From Qipengyuania sp. JC766 (GTDB taxonomy: Bacteria > Pseudomonadota > Alphaproteobacteria > Sphingomonadales > Sphingomonadaceae): a DNA stretch of 64,000 nucleotides. Positions 33,457 through 42,372 of this stretch are shown here, piece by piece. The number at the start of each line of letters is the position of its first letter. The first letter of the stretch is position 1. The position numbers and the translations under genes were made by a program. Below the pieces are notes generated by a model. It worked only from the letters and a program-made list of their open reading frames with translations. It was not told the DNA's origin and made no database searches. The stretch is taken from positions 1,426,001 to 1,490,000 of the forward strand of contig NZ_JBFEFL010000001.1 of NCBI RefSeq assembly GCF_040717445.1, given 5' to 3'.

Positions 33457-35220
33457 ATGGAACAGTCACCTCTTGAAACACTGCTTGGCGAAGCTCTCGA
33501 ACAATGCGCTCGGGACTTTCCCGAAGCGAAGCGAAAACTCAATGCGTTCAACGCCGCGCTCGAGCACATAGATGAGCGCGATGAGCATGGAAATCTCACC
33601 CGCAGGGCACATGATAGCAGACATTATCTGCGCAGCGAATTGCTCGATATGCGGCCTTATAAACGGGCCAAGCGAGAGGTCGAAAAACAGCTGCGAAAGG
33701 CCCGGGCAAAGGCCGAAAGCGCCATATCGAAAGCGCTGGTCGCCCATGTTGTTTATCATCAGTGGAAGCTCGAATACGACCTCCTAAGCGACAAGGACGA
33801 TGGCACGAAACTCGTGCCCAGAAGCCGAGAAGAGCACACGCGCGACAGCATCGCCAGGATCGCCGAGCCCTTCGTGATGGACCTGATCGCGCGAGGGGTA
33901 ACACCGTCCGCGATCGCGCGGCGCAGGGCCAGCGAGGCCGATGCTATCGCCTCGCTGGTTCAGTGGGGGCACGACGATCCTGACTACCAAGATCCCGACA
34001 ATCCCTGGCTAGCCGCGTTCGATGCGGGGCTATGCGAAGCCTATCGCACCGGCCTGTCGGAAGACGGCGCGCGTCTGCTTGATCTTGCCATGGGTCTACG
34101 CGATGAGAAGGCTGGCAGGCTCATTGCAACCGCGCGCAAATTCCTCCCGGAAGAACTGTCGGTAAGCACCGGTGTAACGCTCGGAGCAGCTCGCCTCTTG
34201 GAGGCGGCACACACGCTTCCGGACGGGCTTGCGCAGGCTTATGCCGATGCCTTCGATCTCGTGCGCGAAAGCGATCTCGAGAGGATCAGCAAGCTCCTGG
34301 GTGTCGAAACGGACGAGGATCGGCGCAAGCTGCAAGTGCTGGTGAACTTCATCAGGCAGCAAGAGCACAAGACCTATCCCGATCTACCGACATGGCTCGA
34401 GATCGATGTTATGCGTCGTGTGATCGACACCGCCCATGCCGATACGCGCCCGGCCCACGAATGGGTCGGCGACGTTACCGACAAGTTGTCGCGCCTCGCG
34501 GAAATCTTTGGGGACCGACTTAACAGCGAGGATGCCTTCTACGCGCTACTGCATGCCGCGATGCGTAGCAGCCAAACGCATGCCCGCTTCGAAGAACAAG
34601 CCGATGCGCGCGCTTCAAAAGACGCAGAATTGGTGCGTCTTCGCAGCATCAGGGATGCGGTAATCGAAGGGCACCCGTTCAAACTGGACCGGTTCGGATA
34701 TCCCGTGCGCGACGGTGAGGACGGTTACGAAAACTCAAGTTCTGAGATCTTCACCGTCACGACGGTGCAGCCTGTAATTCGGCATGATTGGGATAGCGAT
34801 GTGGACGCGCATGGTCAGAAGCATTCCAGCGATATCGGTCAAAACGATGAAGTCAGCGATCTTGCGCGGACTGTATCGACCGAAGGTCTTTACGATCGCG
34901 AGCCAGAGCCGGATACCGAGAGCGAGGGTGTCTCGCCCGATCGGATCAGCCTGACGTCCGACGATCATGGTCAAAGCCCAGCCACGCCTACCCATATCAG
35001 CGGCCGAGACGCTGCCGCCCCCTCTGAACCAAACGCCCCTGAACAAACTTCGACTCAACTTGGAGGGCCGGAAGAACACCGGGCCATTGCCCCCGAAGGA
35101 GGCGATCGCGAGGCGCCACCTGACGACAAACCGACTTTCGCAAGGCCGGATATCGACCGCCTTTCGGACAGGCTGCCCTTCTACGATTTCGATAACGAAG
35201 AGGACGACTGGAATGACTAA
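33457..35220 (+). CDS. Large hypothetical protein, first gene of three-gene operon
   Basis: A 587-residue soluble protein. The N-terminal ~130 residues are highly charged and coiled-coil-like (RPYKRAKREVEKQLRKARAK). The central part is helical without a known motif (DVMRRVIDTAHADTRPAHEW). The last ~130 residues are acidic and low-complexity, ending DFDNEEDDWND. No enzymatic motif was found. The start is uncertain because the ATG at 33457 has only a weak site. Its stop overlaps the next gene by 8 nt (ATGACTAA). The operon with a P-loop-like protein and a membrane protein recalls plasmid stability or transfer modules, but this is not established. Confidence 0.6.
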   Translation: MEQSPLETLLGEALEQCARDFPEAKRKLNAFNAALEHIDERDEHGNLTRRAHDSRHYLRSELLDMRPYKRAKREVEKQLRKARAKAESAISKALVAHVVYHQWKLEYDLLSDKDDGTKLVPRSREEHTRDSIARIAEPFVMDLIARGVTPSAIARRRASEADAIASLVQWGHDDPDYQDPDNPWLAAFDAGLCEAYRTGLSEDGARLLDLAMGLRDEKAGRLIATARKFLPEELSVSTGVTLGAARLLEAAHTLPDGLAQAYADAFDLVRESDLERISKLLGVETDEDRRKLQVLVNFIRQQEHKTYPDLPTWLEIDVMRRVIDTAHADTRPAHEWVGDVTDKLSRLAEIFGDRLNSEDAFYALLHAAMRSSQTHARFEEQADARASKDAELVRLRSIRDAVIEGHPFKLDRFGYPVRDGEDGYENSSSEIFTVTTVQPVIRHDWDSDVDAHGQKHSSDIGQNDEVSDLARTVSTEGLYDREPEPDTESEGVSPDRISLTSDDHGQSPATPTHISGRDAAAPSEPNAPEQTSTQLGGPEEHRAIAPEGGDREAPPDDKPTFARPDIDRLSDRLPFYDFDNEEDDWND

Positions 35221-35944
35221 TGAACTCGTTACCGTGGATGCCGCTACCCTCGCGCTGCGCCAGGATCTGGAGCGGCAATGGGACGATGAAACGGCGTTCC
35301 TTACCCTCGATCCATCGGGAAAAACACACATCGCGCCCACCATTTTCCTGGCCAAGCGAGGCGGCGGCACAGGGGCGAGCACCTTTTGCCTCGTCCTCGA
35401 ATATCTCCTCGCTGTAGAAGCGCTGATCATTGAGGTCGGTGGCAATTCGTGCGCCGCCTTTAGGGATCGTGGACCCGACCGGCATCGATATTTTTCCTCG
35501 CGCGAACAAGGCCGCGTCGGGAAGGCGTTGGACGCCAGGTTAGACAATGCCGGCCGGATCGCCATCCTTGAGTTCGAACCTTCTCTGTTCAAGGACACGG
35601 TCAAGATTGCGGCGAGTATGAAAGCGATTGTTGCCGGCGCGACGGTCGTCCTGTTCTACCTCGCGGGCCGCCATGAAACCGCGTCGTCCTACCGCCATAA
35701 GGCGCTCGAAAAGGGACTGCACCAGGTCTTTATGTGCCACCAGCCAACCAGGGCGCCAGACCAGCGCACGGCCGGGTCTATCTATCTGCCTTGGCTCGAT
35801 CCTGACATCCTCGACCCCATGCATGCCGAGGCGCTCTCGCTGCAAGACTCACTTCGCAAATGTTCGGGCCTCTGGACCAAGGGCGAGGCGCGTTTGAACC
35901 TTGCCGCGTTCGCCAACACCATCTCCGAAAGTCGCGCGCCATGA
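35213..35944 (+). CDS. ParA/StbB-like protein with degenerate P-loop
   Basis: A 243-residue protein. Residues ~44-58 (IFLAKRGGGTGASTFCLVLE) sit where a ParA/VirC1/StbB P-loop would be, but the lysine of GKS/T is replaced by Ala, so ATP hydrolysis is doubtful. Two beta-strand-like segments follow at the usual spacing (AVEALIIEVGG, then RIAILEFEPS and ATVVLFYLAG). By layout it fits the StbB-type plasmid stability proteins or TraL-like ATPases, but I cannot confirm it. It overlaps its neighbours on both sides (8 nt and 4 nt), so all three are made together. Confidence 0.5.
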   Translation: MTNELVTVDAATLALRQDLERQWDDETAFLTLDPSGKTHIAPTIFLAKRGGGTGASTFCLVLEYLLAVEALIIEVGGNSCAAFRDRGPDRHRYFSSREQGRVGKALDARLDNAGRIAILEFEPSLFKDTVKIAASMKAIVAGATVVLFYLAGRHETASSYRHKALEKGLHQVFMCHQPTRAPDQRTAGSIYLPWLDPDILDPMHAEALSLQDSLRKCSGLWTKGEARLNLAAFANTISESRAP

Positions 35945-36438
35945 CCTATCTCGAATCTCTCTGGACCCGCATGTTCGGGCAGGCGATCACGCCGCTAGAG
36001 GAGTCTGTCATGAAGTCGGTCTCGCAACGCGTGGATCGCGATGCGCAAGTTATGACGCTGGCGGCGATCCTTGTTCGGATGCTCTACCTCGTGCTTCTCG
36101 AAAACAAGGCGAGCCCGTTTCAAATTCTGGCTAACTTCGGGAAGGCGATGGAGGAGAACCGGCAGAAGACTGTGCTAATTACGGAAACCTACGAGCGGCT
36201 CCAGCGAGATGTCTCCGGCCTGAGCGGGACCATCCATCGGGCCGAGAAAGCGTTAGCGGAAGCGCGGGAGCTGGCCGAAGCCAAGGTCGGGTATCATCCC
36301 ATGTTTGGTTTTGTCCCGGCGGAAACCCGTGCCGAAGTTCATAGCCCGAAAGCCCGACATTTAGCGCTGCTATTCGGGGCTTGCTTCTCGGGTATGTTTC
36401 TGGGTTGCGCGACCTGCTTCATGATCTTTGTGCGGTGA
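35941..36438 (+). CDS. Hypothetical protein with C-terminal membrane segment
   Basis: A 165-residue protein. Residues ~85-120 form a coiled-coil-like helix (LSGTIHRAEKALAEARELAE), and residues ~140-162 are one strong membrane helix (LALLFGACFSGMFLGCATCF), giving a tail-anchored layout with the bulk in the cytoplasm. The ATGA overlap with the gene upstream fixes the start. It is the last gene of the 33457-36438 operon and may tether that complex to the inner membrane. No family is recognised. Confidence 0.6.
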   Translation: MTYLESLWTRMFGQAITPLEESVMKSVSQRVDRDAQVMTLAAILVRMLYLVLLENKASPFQILANFGKAMEENRQKTVLITETYERLQRDVSGLSGTIHRAEKALAEARELAEAKVGYHPMFGFVPAETRAEVHSPKARHLALLFGACFSGMFLGCATCFMIFVR

Positions 36439-36624
36439 TCTGACGCATGCCGATAAAATAGTCCGAAACCTGCCAGCAAGTGTGCGAAGGTCGTCTTCAC
36501 GACGTTGGTCGAGAGCCGGACATCCAAGCCACGGGAAGACTTCAGATGCGAGGTGTTAGCGCGCTTGGATCACCGCTTTTAGGCATCGGTTCAAAGAGCA
36601 AAAAATGAACTGTCCGGACTGATC

Positions 36625-37428
36625 TCAGCGGAAACCGAAGTGCTCTCGATGCCAAGTTAATTGTCGTCGATGGGCGTCGTTGAGCGAGATCAGTTGAGCA
36701 CCCTCGGGAACCAATAACTGCAGTGCGGCATCACTGAGTGCTGGCTTGACAAGAGCCCTCCCCTCATCGTCGAAACTCACTAAACCGCTATCGAATGCTG
36801 CATCCCAATGCACGGCCAGTAAGAGGCCATTGAAAACATCGAGACGCTCCTCATCGCTTCGACATTTGGCCCATGGCACGATGTGGCTGGCCCGCAGCAA
36901 TGGTTCATCGGTAATGCCAGTTACCGGACAGCGGCCATCCCAAAAATCAAGTAGAGCGCGGCGAAAATAGCCCTGACCGACGCGTTCCTTCACGATCCTC
37001 TCGACCTCGGTGTCTCCGAGGCCCGCGACTTCTGACTCATATTGCGCGAGTGGAAACGTGGGCAAACTGCGCGCGAGATGGAAGGCACGGGAGAGGGCTT
37101 TACGTAGCGCTGCTTGGTCGGCGAAAGCGAAAGCAATCTTGAATTGCGCGGGTGGGGGAGTGACAAGCGCATCGCCGAGTTCTTCGGCGAGCTTCACCGC
37201 GACGCCAGCGTGTTCTACCGCCAAGAACCATGGCGATCCGTCTTCATTGATACCGCTGGCAAGCGCCACCTCTCCCGGCACGCCCTCGTCGGATTTAAAC
37301 CAAAGCCATCCGTCGGCAATCCCATTGGCCTTGCGATAGCCGTGGTTGAACGCCGCCTGCTCAAGCTCCACCCGAAAAACGGGGTGCGCGGTGGTGTGGC
37401 GTTGGGAGAGCAGATCGTTCACTGCCAT
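36625..37428 (-). CDS. HNH endonuclease, HNH_2-like
   Basis: A 267-residue protein. The C-terminal half holds the HNH nuclease: CPVTGITDEPLLRASHIVPW (~166-185, with the Cys and the catalytic-type His), then NGLLLAVHWDAAFDSGLVSF. It matches the HNH_2 family often found in restriction-like genes. The N-terminal ~150 residues have no assigned fold and may recognise the target. The ATG at 37428 overlaps the stop of the Abi gene by 10 nt (ATGGCAGTGA), so the pair is coupled. A much longer frame upstream reads through the Abi gene in another frame and is rejected. Possible role: nuclease of an abortive-infection pair. Confidence 0.85.
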   Translation of the reverse strand: MAVNDLLSQRHTTAHPVFRVELEQAAFNHGYRKANGIADGWLWFKSDEGVPGEVALASGINEDGSPWFLAVEHAGVAVKLAEELGDALVTPPPAQFKIAFAFADQAALRKALSRAFHLARSLPTFPLAQYESEVAGLGDTEVERIVKERVGQGYFRRALLDFWDGRCPVTGITDEPLLRASHIVPWAKCRSDEERLDVFNGLLLAVHWDAAFDSGLVSFDDEGRALVKPALSDAALQLLVPEGAQLISLNDAHRRQLTWHREHFGFR

Positions 37429-38333
37429 AATGGCCTTTCTCGCCAATCTTCCGGGCATCCCATAGCAGCAAGATCGCCAGTCGGATGTGACTCGAGGTGC
37501 TCTGTTATGTCGCGGGCCCAGTGTGATTCCGGCGCTATGATCCGCATTATCTGATTGATCATCGTAACTGTGTTGTAGAGCTTCGCAGGGGGCCGCTCGC
37601 CCGCAGCATGGTCGAGTGAAAGCTGCAAATTGCGGGGCTTGCTCGGCAATTTCGGGCAGATGAGGAAGCCGCGGTTCCACAGTCGGCCATGATGAGCGCA
37701 AATGTTTCGGACATCAACCAGATGGCGGATGAATGGCACCAGCACGGTCTCGGTCAAGCCTAGAGGAGTCGCGATCCTGTTCCGCAGAGACCTGTCCGCC
37801 AAGCTCGAATACCAACGCGAAAGCTGTCCGAACGACATCATTTCTGCGACCATCCACACGGGCGGCAGTGCCGGCTCGCGATAGGTTTTGCGGTAGTGAT
37901 CGATGTAAGTTTCATTCGATAGCCCGACATCCTTGGCGAGCTTAGCAAGGTTTTCGTGGAAAGCCTTGCGCTGAGAATAGAGACCTGCATCGAGATAGCT
38001 GTGACCATGATCCAAGGTCGCGAGCTGGTAGGCCCAACTACCACGGAGCGCGACCTCGACGTGTTCGGTTCCCCGCATGACCAAGCGGCGCAGCACCCGA
38101 TCAAAATCGTAAAGGGCCGTCACTGTGTCAAAGTCGGTGGCGAGCTGAAAGCGTGGCCCGGCTTCGTCCTTTGGCCGCTCGAAGTAAAGCCAGTAGGCGC
38201 TCAGTCGATAGTAACTGACGTGGCTCAGCCAATAGCGTGCCCGATCCTCATCCGCGATGGCCATGCCGTTGTCGCGCAGGTGGGCGATCTGCTGATCGAA
38301 GCTGAGAGAGGGCTTGCCGAATACGCGGGTCAT
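37419..38333 (-). CDS. Abi_2/AbiD/F-family HEPN protein
   Basis: A 304-residue abortive-infection protein. The family's opening is present (SFDQQIAHLRDNGMAIADED, then YYRLSAYWLYF). The HEPN RNase motif R-x4-H lies at ~213 (RNICAHHGRLWNR), which suggests metal-independent RNA cleavage when triggered. Abi_2 proteins limit phage spread by halting growth of infected cells. The overlapping downstream HNH gene makes this a two-gene unit. It lies just 3' of the large defence operon, separated by a terminator. Confidence 0.88.
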   Translation of the reverse strand: MTRVFGKPSLSFDQQIAHLRDNGMAIADEDRARYWLSHVSYYRLSAYWLYFERPKDEAGPRFQLATDFDTVTALYDFDRVLRRLVMRGTEHVEVALRGSWAYQLATLDHGHSYLDAGLYSQRKAFHENLAKLAKDVGLSNETYIDHYRKTYREPALPPVWMVAEMMSFGQLSRWYSSLADRSLRNRIATPLGLTETVLVPFIRHLVDVRNICAHHGRLWNRGFLICPKLPSKPRNLQLSLDHAAGERPPAKLYNTVTMINQIMRIIAPESHWARDITEHLESHPTGDLAAMGCPEDWRERPLWQ

Positions 38334-38361
38334 GCCCGTTCAGGCTTAGTATCAAGGGCCT

Positions 38362-38416
38362 GAAAACAAAAGACCCGCCCAGTGTGCATATCCTTGCGGA
38401 CAGAGGCCGGGCGGGT
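38362..38416 (-). terminator. Terminator of the large defence operon
   Basis: ACCCGCCC at 38373-38380 pairs with GGGCGGGT at 38409-38416 around a ~28-nt loop, and the minus strand then reads TTTTGTTTTC. It lies 57 nt past the methyltransferase stop and separates it from the Abi/HNH pair. Confidence 0.7.
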
Positions 38417-38472
38417 TCGATTGCTGTCGAGATAGGCCATGAAGTCCTACTAATCAACAAAGATCGCGAAGT

Positions 38473-41400
38473 TCACCGATACCCCTCCACTCTCGGCCGC
38501 ATGCCCTGTGCCATCAGTTGATCGTAGGCGGCGAGGACGAGGCGGCGGGTGCGGTATTCGCCGTGCCGTGCGATTTCATTCTTCTGGAGGACGCGGAAGG
38601 TCTCGCTGGGGTAGTCTTCGCCTATCACGTCCTTGGGATCGAGGACGTAGCGCAGTTCGTCGCGGGTGAGGCCGTAGGCGAGGGCATACCAGGCGTCGAG
38701 CTCGGCGCGCAGCTGCGCGCGGCGGTCTTCGTCCCAGGCGAAGGGGAGGCCTTCGTAGCCAAGGTCGCGGGCGAAGGGGGCCATGGAGTGGCTGGTGTAG
38801 GTGAGCTCCAGCACGCGCGGGGCGATGAAGGCGAGCGCGGCTTCGTCGTAGGCGCTGGGGGGGAGGATTGGGAGTTGTTTGAGGTAGCCATACGTAAGGT
38901 GTAGGCCAGCGACTTTCATCCTGGCGATGAAATCCAACGGCAGAGAATTAAGGTTGGCCAGCAATGCCGACGCGAGGTTTGCGCTCGTGCCTGGGAACAT
39001 GAGTGGAAGTGTATGGCCAACGCCAGCCATCGGCAGCGCAGTGGCTATTACAGTTCGCTCATTAGTTGCGGACGTCACATCCTTCCAGCCAAGTAGCCAA
39101 TCATAGCGCCACTTACCGCGAAGCCGCGCCTCAACTTTTGCCCTCTCGATATGGTAATATGATTCATTCTCAAAAGAGGGATCTTGGTGGTCCGCGAGGG
39201 TGGCATCCGGAAGAACCCGATAGCCCCTTCCTTCGGAGCGCTCAAAATATCCAGATGCGCGATGGTCGAAAGCCGACACCATCTTGCCTTCGAAGAGAGG
39301 AAGAAACCGGGTTGCTCCAACATCACCCACCTTGCTCGATCGAACGAAGTCCTTCGAAGAAGACCCCATCATAAACATGAGTTGGAACTCGACCGACCAA
39401 GGGTTCGACGGGCAATTTCCCTCCGTAACGAACGGCGGGATCAATAGGTGAACTTTTCTGGATATCTCGGCATCAGCCTTTGAACGAAAGGTTGGCGCTG
39501 TCCCAGTATTCGGATTGATTTTTTCGATCGTCAATTTGTCGAGGGCAAAGAATCGTTCGGCGTCCGCAAGCTGATCTACATTCGTTATGAAGCTGGCAAA
39601 TTCGGCACTGTCGTGATCAGAACCAAGAATGATCATCCCAAATTTGAATCGGCTGTCGACGTCCGGAAATATCCCTTCTCGGTTCTCGAAATCGATGAAT
39701 CTATTTATTCTTTTTTCGTCCATCAAACGGTTGAAAAGGACGGCGTTGAAACTGTCGGTTGTGATCCCTGATGGCACGATTAGACCATTGAAGTCTTTTG
39801 GGTTCAGGGAAATTGACAATTCTAGAAAGAGTGGAGCTGTATTGAGACGCCCAAATTTCGATGTAGGATAGCGACCGGAACCACGAATGAAATTCTGAAG
39901 ATTCCATGTGGGGCGCGCGTAATCGAGATAAGCCTGATACATTTCAGGTTGCTCGATCTCCATGCTCTGAAAGATCTTATCTTTCTCACTCTTGTTCAGA
40001 TTATCCGCCTCGACCCCCACCTCAGAAAGAAAGGCCGCTGGATCGATCTCGACTTGCTCCCACGGCGGATTGCCGAGCACCACATCGAAGCCGCCTCTCC
40101 CGACCATGATGTCGGGAAAGGCCAGCGGCCAGTGCAAGGCGCTCGCCGCGCCCGCCGCCTCGACCGCTGCGCCTTCGAGTGGCCCGTAAACCTGCCCGCC
40201 GCCAAGCTTCTTCCAGACATCCTCGCTGGTCGGCACCAGCCCACGCTGGTAGTTGAGCGGCACCTCGGTCTTGGGCAGCAGGAAGGCGGCCATGTAGAGA
40301 TCGCAGGCGACCCGCGTGGCATAGCGCGCCGGATCGTTGCGCCATGCCTCGAACGCCTCGCGCTTCTTCTCGACCTGACCGACGGTGTCCTCAGGCATCC
40401 GCTTGATGGTCGAAAGGTTCGCCGCCAGCTTGCGCGGGGGCATGACGCCGGTGCCGCGTTCGAAATCGAAGGTGCCCTGCCCCTTCTTCTCGGTCTTGTT
40501 CTTGGCCTTGTAGTATTTGGCCGCGTCCTTGCTGTCGCCGGTGAGCGGCTTGTAGGCCTCGTCCGGGATGCCCTCTTCGAGCACGGCGAGGTCGAACACG
40601 CCGAGCAGCGCGTCGCCACAGCGGATATTGGCATCGAGGAAGCCCAAGGGCTGGCCGGGCGAGACGGACTCGATCCACAGCGCGACCTTGGCAAGTTCGA
40701 CCGCCATCGGGTTGCGATCGACCCCGTGGATGCAGCGGGAGACGACATCGCGCAGGGCGGCTTGGGTCTCCTCCTTGCCGGCGTCCTCATTCCGCAGGCG
40801 CGCAACCCGGTCGGCCATGCGGCGGGCGGCGCCGAGCAGGAAGTGGCCCGATCCGCAGGCCGGATCGATCACCTTGAGATCAAGGATGGCGGCGACCTTT
40901 TCCTCGGGCGTGGTCCCGTTCGCCTCGGCGCGTTCGAGGACGGGATCGAGCGCGGAATCGAGCAGACATTCGACGAGGCTGTCGGGGGTGTAGTAGGAGC
41001 CGCTGGTTTTGCGATCATTGCCCTTCGCACCGGTGCCGAGCTGGAACTCGCCCGCGGGCGTCAGGCTGGGCCGGATTTCGAGGAGGCCTTCGTAGACGGA
41101 GCCGAGTTCCTCGGTCTTGAGATCGCGCCAGTTGATGCGGTGGGTGACCCCGTCCTTGCGGATGAAGCCGAGGCAGAACAGCGCGGCGAGGAAGGCGCGG
41201 TTAGGGAGCTTGGCGGCGTTGACGTCGCGGGTGGAGGATTGGGAGAAGAGGCCTCCCAAGGCTGGCAGGCCGAGCATCTCCTGCCCATGCTCGAGCGATG
41301 CGAGCGTGACCTTCATCGCTTCCCACGCATCATGGTGCTTGTCACGCGCCACCCGGCGGCGGCTGCGTTCGCGCCAGAAGGTGAAGCTGTAGCCGGCGGC

Positions 41401-42372
41401 ATAGAGCTGGCGGGCTTCGCGCGGGGTCCGGCGGGGGTGGAGAAGGTCCCGGTCCTCGGCGACGGCGAGGAAGATGAGGCGGTAAACGGTGCGCAGCAGT
41501 TCCTCGAACAGCGCCTGCATGGGGAGCGCGCCGGTGGCGATCTTCTCCCGTAAGTCGGGATTGGCGTCGACCAACCCCTGCCCGAGTTCTTCGAGCGCTG
41601 TGGCGACATTGGCGTAAAGGTCCTTGCGGGCCTCTACCCCCTGCTTAAGGCCCGCCTCGCGCCATTGCTCGAGCGCGCAGTCCGAAGGGGCGGAATCGAT
41701 TGCGCCAAAGCGGGTGGCATGGGTGAGCAACCAGAAAGCAGTAAAGTCCGCGAACATCTCGTCACGGAACATCGCCCCGAGATCGGCCTCTATCCACGCG
41801 GGGCGGGTAAGGCTGGCATTGTCACGCATGATCCGCACGCGGTCGACCGCGAATACCAGACCCCACAGGGCGTGCTCGGTGCCGTTGAGCCAGTCTTGCA
41901 AAAGAGCGGTAGGGGAGCGGCGCGCGCGTCCGCCCTCCCCATCGCCGAATTCGGGCTGGGACTTGGCGAAAGCGTCGCCTTCGTCGACCGGAGCCGCGAC
42001 AACCACCGGCACCCGTCCATCTTTGGCTTCAATAGCCAGCCGATAGCGGCGCGTGCCTTCGCGGTGCTCGACAGGGCCGGCAAGGTCCGTGAACCCCAAG
42101 CACTCTGTCATCAGGTCACGCGCAAACTGGGCTGTGCGCGAGATGGTCTTTGCGTCGGCCTTGTCGTAGTCGCTCCAAAGCGCTTGGCCGATACGGAAAT
42201 AGCGCGCGATCTCGTCGCCAAGGCTGGTGCCTTTTGGGCAGGCATAGGACTCGGCGATCTTGGCGGTGCGATCTGAAGCGATGACCTTCTGCACCTGCTC
42301 AGGAGCGATCAGCCCACCCTCGATGGTGAGCGCGACAAGGCCCAGTTCGGTAGAGGAAGAACGGCGCGCCAT
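38473..42372 (-). CDS. PglX/DrmMI-like adenine-specific DNA methyltransferase
   Basis: A 1299-residue class I methyltransferase of the Eco57I/PglX type. The SAM-binding motif is IDPACGSGHFLLGA (~505) and the catalytic motif GNPPWE (~769), where NPPW replaces the usual NPPY, as also seen in PglX-like enzymes. Before it is a ~450-residue N-terminal domain with YYTPDSLVECLLDSAL at ~465. The C-terminal half should recognise the target. This enzyme type protects host DNA in BREX (PglX) and class 1 DISARM (DrmMI). It starts inside the stop of the SNF2 helicase gene (TGATG) and is the last gene of the operon. Confidence 0.9.
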   Translation of the reverse strand: MARRSSSTELGLVALTIEGGLIAPEQVQKVIASDRTAKIAESYACPKGTSLGDEIARYFRIGQALWSDYDKADAKTISRTAQFARDLMTECLGFTDLAGPVEHREGTRRYRLAIEAKDGRVPVVVAAPVDEGDAFAKSQPEFGDGEGGRARRSPTALLQDWLNGTEHALWGLVFAVDRVRIMRDNASLTRPAWIEADLGAMFRDEMFADFTAFWLLTHATRFGAIDSAPSDCALEQWREAGLKQGVEARKDLYANVATALEELGQGLVDANPDLREKIATGALPMQALFEELLRTVYRLIFLAVAEDRDLLHPRRTPREARQLYAAGYSFTFWRERSRRRVARDKHHDAWEAMKVTLASLEHGQEMLGLPALGGLFSQSSTRDVNAAKLPNRAFLAALFCLGFIRKDGVTHRINWRDLKTEELGSVYEGLLEIRPSLTPAGEFQLGTGAKGNDRKTSGSYYTPDSLVECLLDSALDPVLERAEANGTTPEEKVAAILDLKVIDPACGSGHFLLGAARRMADRVARLRNEDAGKEETQAALRDVVSRCIHGVDRNPMAVELAKVALWIESVSPGQPLGFLDANIRCGDALLGVFDLAVLEEGIPDEAYKPLTGDSKDAAKYYKAKNKTEKKGQGTFDFERGTGVMPPRKLAANLSTIKRMPEDTVGQVEKKREAFEAWRNDPARYATRVACDLYMAAFLLPKTEVPLNYQRGLVPTSEDVWKKLGGGQVYGPLEGAAVEAAGAASALHWPLAFPDIMVGRGGFDVVLGNPPWEQVEIDPAAFLSEVGVEADNLNKSEKDKIFQSMEIEQPEMYQAYLDYARPTWNLQNFIRGSGRYPTSKFGRLNTAPLFLELSISLNPKDFNGLIVPSGITTDSFNAVLFNRLMDEKRINRFIDFENREGIFPDVDSRFKFGMIILGSDHDSAEFASFITNVDQLADAERFFALDKLTIEKINPNTGTAPTFRSKADAEISRKVHLLIPPFVTEGNCPSNPWSVEFQLMFMMGSSSKDFVRSSKVGDVGATRFLPLFEGKMVSAFDHRASGYFERSEGRGYRVLPDATLADHQDPSFENESYYHIERAKVEARLRGKWRYDWLLGWKDVTSATNERTVIATALPMAGVGHTLPLMFPGTSANLASALLANLNSLPLDFIARMKVAGLHLTYGYLKQLPILPPSAYDEAALAFIAPRVLELTYTSHSMAPFARDLGYEGLPFAWDEDRRAQLRAELDAWYALAYGLTRDELRYVLDPKDVIGEDYPSETFRVLQKNEIARHGEYRTRRLVLAAYDQLMAQGMRPRVEGYR

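Noticed and set aside
36439-36624. Possible transposon remnant between the operon and HNH gene
   Set aside because: Short open frames only. No recognisable transposase motif or inverted ends could be defined.
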